Part shown: positions 58,459 through 64,000 of the stretch, in pieces
Layout: every line of letters begins with the position of its first letter
How positions within the stretch are numbered: position 1 is the stretch's first letter
NCBI GenBank assembly: GCA_964645655.1
Contig: CAZXZS010000001.1
Span: forward strand, 496,001-560,000
Direction: 5' to 3'
From: JAGOUA01 sp964645655
Lineage (GTDB): Bacteria; Patescibacteriota; Patescibacteriia; 2-12-FULL-60-25
DNA length: 64,000 nt
Program-made: the position numbers and the translations under genes
Notes under the pieces: model-generated
Seen by the model: the letters and a program-made list of their open reading frames with translations, nothing else
Databases searched by the model: none
Told to the model about the DNA's origin: nothing

Positions 58459-60945
58459 CTATTTGACCAACGGCCCCGTCTTCCCCAGTTGGAGCTGGAC
58501 GTGGCGTTTCTTCGGTTGCTTGAGGATTGCTTGGATGAGGAGCGCCTCGATCTCCTGCTCGATGGTCCGTCTCGCGGCCCGCGCGCCTTCCTCTGGCTTC
58601 CAGGCCTTGCCGAGCAGCCAATCGACCACGGCCTCGCTCACCTTGTAGCCCATGCCGCGCTGTTCCTTGAGCCGGTCGAGCACGACCCGCAGCTCGCGGT
58701 CCACGATCTTGCGCAGGACCTCGCGCGGCAGCGGCTGGAACACGACCAGCCGGTCGAGCCGGTTGAGGAGCTCCGGCCGGAACCGTTCCTGCAGGTGCTC
58801 GCGCACCAGCCCTTCTGGCAGCGCCTCGCCCGGTGCGGCCGAGCCGAAGCCCATGGCCTTCCGCTTGAGCATCTCCGAACCCGCATTTGAGGTCAGGACG
58901 ATGTACGCCTGCCGGAAGGACACGTTCTTGCCGGAGCTGTCCTGCAGCACCCCGTCTTCCAAGACTTGGAGCAGCAGGTGTTGCACGTCCGGGTGCGCCT
59001 TCTCGAATTCGTCGAGGAGCAGGACCGCGTGCGGCCGCTTGCGGATGGTATCCGTGAGCCGGTTCTGCTCGCGGAAGCCCACGTATCCGGCGGGGGAGCC
59101 GAGGAGCTTCGAGACCGAATGCCCTTCCGAGAATTCCGACATGTCGAAGCGGATGAGCGCGTCTTCCTTGCCGAACAGCTCGATGGCGAGCTGGCGGGCC
59201 AGTTCCGTCTTGCCCGTCCCCGACGGCCCCACGAAGAGCCACGAGCCCTTCGGCCGGCGCGGGTTGCCGAGCCCGAGCCGGGCCCGGCGCACGATCTCGG
59301 CGATCGCCTTCACCGCCTGGCGCTGCCCGAACACCTGCCCCTCCAACCGCTCCTCGATCTGCGCGAGCCGTTCCTCCTCGACGGCCGTGAGCGCCTCCTT
59401 GGGGATGCGCGAGAGCCGCGAGACGACGGTCAGGATGTCGCCTTCCTCGACCGTGAGCTTCGCCTTCGCGCGGAGGGCCTGCAGCTCTTCCGTGACGCCC
59501 GCCTTCGCGCGGAGGGCGCGCTCTTCCTCCTTCGCCGCCGTGGCCGCCTCCTTGAGGAGGTTCTTCTCGAGGGCGGCGTCCTTTTGCTTCTTCGCCCGTT
59601 CCAGGTCCGCATCGATCGCCTGCAGCCGTTTCACGACGGCTTCCGAACGGAGTCGCGTGGCCACGTGCGCGCCCGCCTCGTCCAGGATGTCGATCGCCTT
59701 ATCCGGGAAGAACCGGTCGGTGAGGTAGCGTTCGGCGAGGCGGACGGCGAGCGGCAGGGCCTTCGCGTCATACCGGACGCCGTGGTGCCGCTCGTACCGG
59801 GGCTTGAGGCCCTGGAGCATGGCGAGCGTCGCCTCGGCGCTGGGCTCGGGCACGTCCACCGGCTGGAAGCGCCGCTCGAGGGCCGCGTCCGGCTCAAGGT
59901 GTTTCTTGTATTCCGCCCAGGTGGTCGCGCCGATGCAGCGGATCTCGCCCCGCGACAGGGCCGGCTTCAGGATGTTGGCCGCATCCAGCGACCCCGACGT
60001 CGAGCCCGCGCCCACGATGGTGTGGATCTCGTCGATGAACAAAATAATCTGCGGGTCGCCCTTCACCTCCTCGACCAGCTGCTTCAGCCGCGCCTCGAAT
60101 TCGCCGCGGTACATGGTCCCGGCCACCATGAGGGCCAGGTCGATCGCGTAGAGCCGCTTCCCCTGCAGGACATCCGGGACGTCGCCGTGCGCGAGCCGGG
60201 CGGCGAGCCCCTCCACGAGCGCCGTCTTGCCCACGCCCGGTTCGCCCAGGAGTACCGGGTTGTTCTTCGTGCGCCGGCAGAGGATCTCGATGACCCGCCC
60301 GATCTCCGCGTCGCGGCCGATCACCGGATCGTGCGCTTCCGCGGCCGCCTTGTCGGTGAGGTGCCGCGCGAACTGGTCCAGCGCCTTGCGGGCCGCCTTC
60401 GGCGTGCGTTTCGCCTCGCCGCTAGGGGCGGGGGCGTCGCCCTCTTCCGTCTCCTCTTCGCCTTCGGGCTTCGGGCTGACCTCGGGGAATTTCGCGGTCG
60501 ACTTCAAGAGGCCGAGCAGTTGCTCGCGGACGGCGTCGCGCTCGAGGCGGTTCTGTTCGTAAAAATGGCCGAGGGCGGTGTCGGGGTGGCCGATGAGGGC
60601 GTAGAGGAGGTGTTCCGTGCCGATGTAGCGGTGCTCGAACGTACGCGCGGCGACGACGGCCTGCTCGAGGATCTTGCGGCTGTCCTTGGCGAGGTCGGGC
60701 GCGACGGCGGATCCGGGCGCATGCCCGTCGGGCGTCCCTGCGAAAAAGGCCGCGGCCGCATCGCTACGGATGCCGGCGCGCCCCAGGAACTCGGCCGCGA
60801 TGCAGCCGGTCTCCTGCGTGAGGCCCACGAGCAGGTCGCCCGGCTCGATCAGGCTGCGTCCTTGCGCCAACGCGAACGCGAGCGCCTTCTGGAGCGCTTC
60901 CTTGAGGTGGGTGGTGAATCGGGAGAGGAGGTCGTGGTCAAGCAT
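58459..60945 (-). CDS. clpC: ClpC-type AAA+ unfoldase
   Basis: An 828-residue Hsp100 protein. A Clp N-domain (about 1-145) is followed by AAA domain 1 (GEPGVGKTALVEGLAARL, ILFIDEIHTIVGAG), a short middle domain with charged coils (about 410-500), and AAA domain 2 (GPSGTGKTELARQLA, LLDEFEKAHPDVQHLLLQVLEDG). RKAMGFGS in domain 2 resembles the ClpP-binding loop of ClpC/ClpA, so it is a protease subunit rather than a ClpB disaggregase; the middle domain is too short for ClpB. clpP itself is not in the window. Likely co-transcribed with lemA-htpX. Confidence 0.9.
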   Translation of the reverse strand: MLDHDLLSRFTTHLKEALQKALAFALAQGRSLIEPGDLLVGLTQETGCIAAEFLGRAGIRSDAAAAFFAGTPDGHAPGSAVAPDLAKDSRKILEQAVVAARTFEHRYIGTEHLLYALIGHPDTALGHFYEQNRLERDAVREQLLGLLKSTAKFPEVSPKPEGEEETEEGDAPAPSGEAKRTPKAARKALDQFARHLTDKAAAEAHDPVIGRDAEIGRVIEILCRRTKNNPVLLGEPGVGKTALVEGLAARLAHGDVPDVLQGKRLYAIDLALMVAGTMYRGEFEARLKQLVEEVKGDPQIILFIDEIHTIVGAGSTSGSLDAANILKPALSRGEIRCIGATTWAEYKKHLEPDAALERRFQPVDVPEPSAEATLAMLQGLKPRYERHHGVRYDAKALPLAVRLAERYLTDRFFPDKAIDILDEAGAHVATRLRSEAVVKRLQAIDADLERAKKQKDAALEKNLLKEAATAAKEEERALRAKAGVTEELQALRAKAKLTVEEGDILTVVSRLSRIPKEALTAVEEERLAQIEERLEGQVFGQRQAVKAIAEIVRRARLGLGNPRRPKGSWLFVGPSGTGKTELARQLAIELFGKEDALIRFDMSEFSEGHSVSKLLGSPAGYVGFREQNRLTDTIRKRPHAVLLLDEFEKAHPDVQHLLLQVLEDGVLQDSSGKNVSFRQAYIVLTSNAGSEMLKRKAMGFGSAAPGEALPEGLVREHLQERFRPELLNRLDRLVVFQPLPREVLRKIVDRELRVVLDRLKEQRGMGYKVSEAVVDWLLGKAWKPEEGARAARRTIEQEIEALLIQAILKQPKKRHVQLQLGKTGPLVK

Positions 60946-61003
60946 AGGGGTGGGGGAGGGGCATGAAACGCGACAGTGGGCCGCGTTGAGGGCCCGCCGT
61001 GGC

Positions 61004-61900
61004 TTACCTGCCCATGGTCCGTAATTGCCGGATGCGTTCTTCGATGGGCGGATGGGTCGAAAAGAGCTTCTCGAGGAAATTCGCCTTGCCTTCCTGGTGG
61101 AGCGGGGAGGAGATCCAGAGGTGGGCCGTGGCGCTTGGGGCCTTGGCGACGGGGATGTCCGCCTGGCTGATCTTCTCGAGGGCGGAGGCCAGGCCTTCCG
61201 GGTAGCGGGTGAGGAGGGCGCCCGACGCGTCCGCGAGGAATTCGCGCTTGCGGCTGATCGCGAGCTTGATGAGCTGCCCCACGATCGGCGCGAGGATGAG
61301 CAGGACGAGCCCCACGATCATGAGCCAGCCGCCCGAGCCGCTTTTCTCGTCACGCTTGCGGCCGACGAGCCCGCCACCACGGAAGAACAGGTCGCTGAGG
61401 AGGGCGAGGGATCCCACCAGGATCGCGACCACCATCATCCAGCGGATGTCGTAGTTCTGCACGTGCGAAAGCTCGTGGGCCAGGACGCCTTCGAGTTCCG
61501 TGCGGTTCAGGCGCTGCAGGAGCCCCGTCGTCACCGCTACCGAGGCGTGCTGCGGATCGCGGCCCGTCGCGAAGGCGTTGGGGGAGGGATCGTCGATGAC
61601 GTAGAGCGCCGGCATGGGGAGCCCGGCGGTTATGCTGAGGTTCTCCACCAGGTTCCAGAGGTCGGTCGCCTGCTCGCGCGTCTCGATGCGCTGCGCCCCG
61701 CTCGTCGAGAGGACGATCTTGTCGCCCGCGAACCAGGTGACGAGCGTGCTCACGAGCGACACCGCGAACGCGATGCCGAGGCCGAACCAGCCGGTGTCGG
61801 TCATGTACCCGTAGAGGTATCCCGCCGCGAGCAGGAGCCCGACGAAAAACGCCATGAGGAAGGCGCTTTTCTGCTTATTGGCATCAACGGCTTGGTACAT
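61004..61900 (-). CDS. htpX: HtpX-type membrane metalloprotease
   Basis: A 298-residue M48 protease. Two N-terminal hydrophobic segments (about 14-30 and 38-56) precede the zinc motif HELSHVQNYD; the third ligand is in SRKREFLADASGALLTRYPEGLASAL, and STHPPIEERIRQLR lies at the end. HtpX degrades damaged membrane proteins. It lies 15 bp after lemA and 58 bp before the clp gene, all on the minus strand, making an envelope quality-control unit. All metal ligands are present. Confidence 0.93.
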   Translation of the reverse strand: MYQAVDANKQKSAFLMAFFVGLLLAAGYLYGYMTDTGWFGLGIAFAVSLVSTLVTWFAGDKIVLSTSGAQRIETREQATDLWNLVENLSITAGLPMPALYVIDDPSPNAFATGRDPQHASVAVTTGLLQRLNRTELEGVLAHELSHVQNYDIRWMMVVAILVGSLALLSDLFFRGGGLVGRKRDEKSGSGGWLMIVGLVLLILAPIVGQLIKLAISRKREFLADASGALLTRYPEGLASALEKISQADIPVAKAPSATAHLWISSPLHQEGKANFLEKLFSTHPPIEERIRQLRTMGR

Positions 61901-61915
61901 GGTCCGGGGATCCCC

Positions 61916-62470
61916 TTAAAACTTGACCTCGACGTTCTTGCGCTCTTCCGGGTTCTCGATCTCGAAGAAGGCGCGCTTCACGAACCCGAGCAGCTTGCCG
62001 ATGAGGTTGGTCGGGAAGACCTCGAGCTTGGTGTTGAAGTCGCGGACGTTGCCGTTGTAGAAGCGGCGGGACGCCTGGATCTTGTTCTCCGTGTCGCTCA
62101 GCTCGTCCTGCAGCTTGAGGAAGTTCTGGTTCGCCTTGAGGTCCGGGTAGCTCTCGGAGAGGGCGAAGATGCTGCGGAGCGTGCTCGAGAGGGCGTTCTC
62201 CGCCTGGGCCTTGGCTTCCGGCGTCGAGGCGCCCATGGCGCTGTTGCGCGCCGCGATCACCTTCTCGAGGGTGGCCTGCTCGTGGGTCGCGTACCCCTTC
62301 ACCGTGTTCACGAGGTTGGGGATCAGGTCGTACCGGCGCTTGAGCTGCACATCGATGTCCGACCAGGCCTCGTCGGTGCGGTTCCGGAGGGTGATGAGCC
62401 CGTTGTAGGTGAAGACCAGCCAGAGGGCGACCGCCGCCACGACCAACAGGACGATGAGGAGGGGGGACAT
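61916..62470 (-). CDS. lemA: LemA family protein
   Basis: A 184-residue protein with an N-terminal anchor (about 3-20) and the classical LemA run TYNGLITLRNRTDEAWSDIDVQLKRRYDLIPNLVNTVKGYATHEQATLEKVIAARN. The pairing with htpX is conserved across bacteria. Its role is unclear; it may be an adaptor or membrane scaffold. ATG at 62470 gives a normal N-terminus; the open frame continues upstream but is non-coding in character. No Shine-Dalgarno is visible. The promoter at 62496-62524 leaves a leader of about 20 nt. Confidence 0.92.
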   Translation of the reverse strand: MSPLLIVLLVVAAVALWLVFTYNGLITLRNRTDEAWSDIDVQLKRRYDLIPNLVNTVKGYATHEQATLEKVIAARNSAMGASTPEAKAQAENALSSTLRSIFALSESYPDLKANQNFLKLQDELSDTENKIQASRRFYNGNVRDFNTKLEVFPTNLIGKLLGFVKRAFFEIENPEERKNVEVKF

Positions 62471-62495
62471 AGGAGAGGGGTGAATGATTGCACGC

Positions 62496-62524
62496 ATCAT
62501 AGGAAAGGCGGGGGGAAGCGTCAA
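62496..62524 (-). promoter_or_regulatory. Promoter of the lemA-htpX-clpC unit
   Basis: TTGACG-17 nt-TATGAT on the minus strand. The rest of the 62525-62943 gap holds no gene I can support. Confidence 0.8.
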
Positions 62525-62943
62525 TGCGGGGAAGGGAATAGGGAATAGAAAAAGAGCTAAAAATAGCGGCGATACAGGTGATATATTTTGCGACGCAAGA
62601 TAACGATATTGAATGCTCATGCGATAACGACAGACGGTCGGAGGGGAGGGGAAAGGGGACGGCGACGTGGGGCCTAGTCGTGAAAAGAGAAAGAGGATGA
62701 TCGGGTGGGCGTATATGTCGCCTGGGGAAGAAAGGATTGACGGTAGGTGGCGAGTCCTGACCACGCGGACCGGCTCCGACAGGCCCGCTCGTTTGTTCTG
62801 CAGGACAGGGGGCTTCGGTCATTTTTTTCAGCCCGAAACAAGATCGCGAATTAACGTTTTACGACGCAAGCTAACCACGCATTCAAAAAAGGACGACGAG
62901 CTGATACCCTCGGCCTATTACGCCGTCCTAGCTACCTCCACCC

Positions 62944-64000
62944 ATGTCTATCCTGATCTTCCTTCTGGTCCTCTCTGGGCTTGTTCTTATTCACGAGGCC
63001 GGGCACTACATGGCGGCGCGGTGGGCGGGGGTGAAGCCTGAGGAGTTTGGCGTCGGCTTTCCGCCTCGGGCGCTCGGTTGGACGAAGGAGGGCGGATGTT
63101 GGCGGCGCGTGAAAAAAGGGGAGCAAGCAGCCGCGAAAACCATCTGGTCTCTCAACTGGCTTCCCCTCGGTGGTTTCGTGCGCTTAAAAGGGGAGCAGGG
63201 TGATGCGGCTGGGGAGCGTGATAGCTTTGCGCAAGCGACGGTGGGAAGGAAGTTCGTGATCATCGCGGCAGGGGTCCTTATGAACTGGCTGCTGGCGACC
63301 GTGATCTTCACCGGAGGGTATCTTGTCGGGGTGCCGGTGGATGGGTCGAGCGTCCCGTCCGGAGCCGTCGTCCGTGAGGCGTACGTCGAGATCGTCCAGA
63401 TCGTCGCGGAGAGTCCTGCCGAAAAGGCGGGGATCCAGCTGGGAGACCGCGTACGGGCGGTGAACGGAGAAGACGGACTGGTCGCGGACATCATCCGTAC
63501 CCGCATCGGGAAGGCGGCCGAAATGGATGAGGCGGTGACCTTGGAGGTCATGCGGGAAGGGGTTTCCCGCTCCGTCCAGGTCATGCCCGGGCCGCTTGCG
63601 GGTTCGGATCGGAAAGGGGTCGGTGTCGGCCTTGCGGATACGGCCGTCGTCCGGTGGCCATGGTGGCGTGCCCCGCTTGAAGGTGCGAAGACGACCGCGT
63701 TTTACACCATCCGGATCGTGCAGGGGTTGGGCAGCCTCGTCCGTGACCTTGTCGTGAAGCGTCAGGTCGACCAGGGCGTTTCCGGCCCGGTCGGCATCGC
63801 CGTGATGACGGGACGGATCGCGGACCAGGGACTTTGGCCCCTCCTGCAATTCGCCGCCGTGCTGTCCGTGAACCTGGCGGTCGTGAACTTCTTGCCGATT
63901 CCCGGGCTCGATGGGGGCCGCGCGCTGTTCCTCCTCGCCGAATTCGCCCGCCGCAAGCGCCTGAACGCGAACCTGGAGGCGGCGATCCATGGGTTTGGCT
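62944..64000 (+). CDS. rseP: M50 site-2 metalloprotease (RseP/RasP), 3' truncated by the window
   Basis: An open frame runs from ATG 62944 to the window end (352 codons) and continues beyond. HEAGHYMAARWAG near the N-terminus holds the zinc motif HExxH, followed by NWLPLGGFVRLKGE and an AGVLMNWLLA membrane segment. A PDZ-like domain (about 145-220: IVAESPAEKAGIQLGDRVRAVNGEDG) comes next, then GPVGIAVMTG and the second metal site NFLPIPGLDGGRALF. Site-2 proteases cut anti-sigma factors or signal peptides in the membrane. No stop is in the window. It faces away from the lemA-htpX-clpC unit. Confidence 0.92.
   Translation, partial: MSILIFLLVLSGLVLIHEAGHYMAARWAGVKPEEFGVGFPPRALGWTKEGGCWRRVKKGEQAAAKTIWSLNWLPLGGFVRLKGEQGDAAGERDSFAQATVGRKFVIIAAGVLMNWLLATVIFTGGYLVGVPVDGSSVPSGAVVREAYVEIVQIVAESPAEKAGIQLGDRVRAVNGEDGLVADIIRTRIGKAAEMDEAVTLEVMREGVSRSVQVMPGPLAGSDRKGVGVGLADTAVVRWPWWRAPLEGAKTTAFYTIRIVQGLGSLVRDLVVKRQVDQGVSGPVGIAVMTGRIADQGLWPLLQFAAVLSVNLAVVNFLPIPGLDGGRALFLLAEFARRKRLNANLEAAIHGFG

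Noticed and set aside
58966..60966. 666-residue open frame on the plus strand
   Set aside because: Antisense shadow of the clpC gene.
62589..62870. Repeated CGACGCAAG near 62593 and 62856
   Set aside because: Only two short imperfect copies; not enough for an array or a binding-site claim.

Overview
The window reads as a chromosome segment of a GC-rich bacterium, most likely a member of Candidate Phyla Radiation (Patescibacteria). That placement is an inference. It rests on the large share of unrecognised small membrane or secreted proteins, a compact peptidoglycan cluster (mraY-ftsW-murG), a secreted operon headed by a very long Ala/Glu-rich membrane protein, and translin and WecG-type genes side by side. 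The standard genetic code is used (TGA is a stop), and Shine-Dalgarno sites of the GGAGG type are common.

Layout. 1-8.1 kb: the tail of a DUF2075 ATPase, a Cys-rich secreted protein, and several single-gene units of unknown function, including a tandem duplication (2.9-5.1 kb) and a CPBP-type membrane protease. 8.15-16 kb: a housekeeping block with DUF1801, mraY-ftsW-murG, then a polyprenyl synthase, phytoene synthase and phytoene desaturase, which together should make lycopene-type carotenoid from GGPP. 16-23.8 kb: more orphan units, including a LemA-like/zinc-binding-type membrane pair that looks phage-related, and a CheD-like deamidase. 24.0-32.65 kb: an AT-rich integrative element inserted in the 3' end of tRNA-Lys(UUU), with 25-bp direct repeats, excisionase and tyrosine integrase. 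Its cargo is a membrane protein, a PD-(D/E)xK nuclease and a membrane-HEPN protein in one operon, plus a candidate non-coding RNA region. 32.8-46.7 kb: more orphan paralogue families (RpoA-CTD-like HhH proteins, paired small membrane proteins, three tandem paralogues at 44-46.6 kb) mixed with translin, WecG/TagA, gltX, an M23 hydrolase and a dihydrouridine synthase. 46.8-51 kb: recG and radA. 51-58.4 kb: a four-gene operon for secreted/membrane proteins (1024-aa protein, beta-propeller, DsbA-like, and a pilin-like/C39 peptidase/hydrolase chimera). 58.4-64 kb: envelope stress and quality control: clpC-like ATPase, htpX, lemA, and an M50 site-2 protease running off the end.

Two signals run through the host part. 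First, most orphan genes are monocistronic cassettes with a promoter of the form TTGACR-17 nt-TAnnnT, a Shine-Dalgarno site, and an intrinsic terminator. Second, several housekeeping genes have the same promoter placed so that transcription should begin at or next to the start codon (leaderless). The integrated element lacks the GC bias of its surroundings and carries the best candidate for an undescribed, possibly defensive, system.
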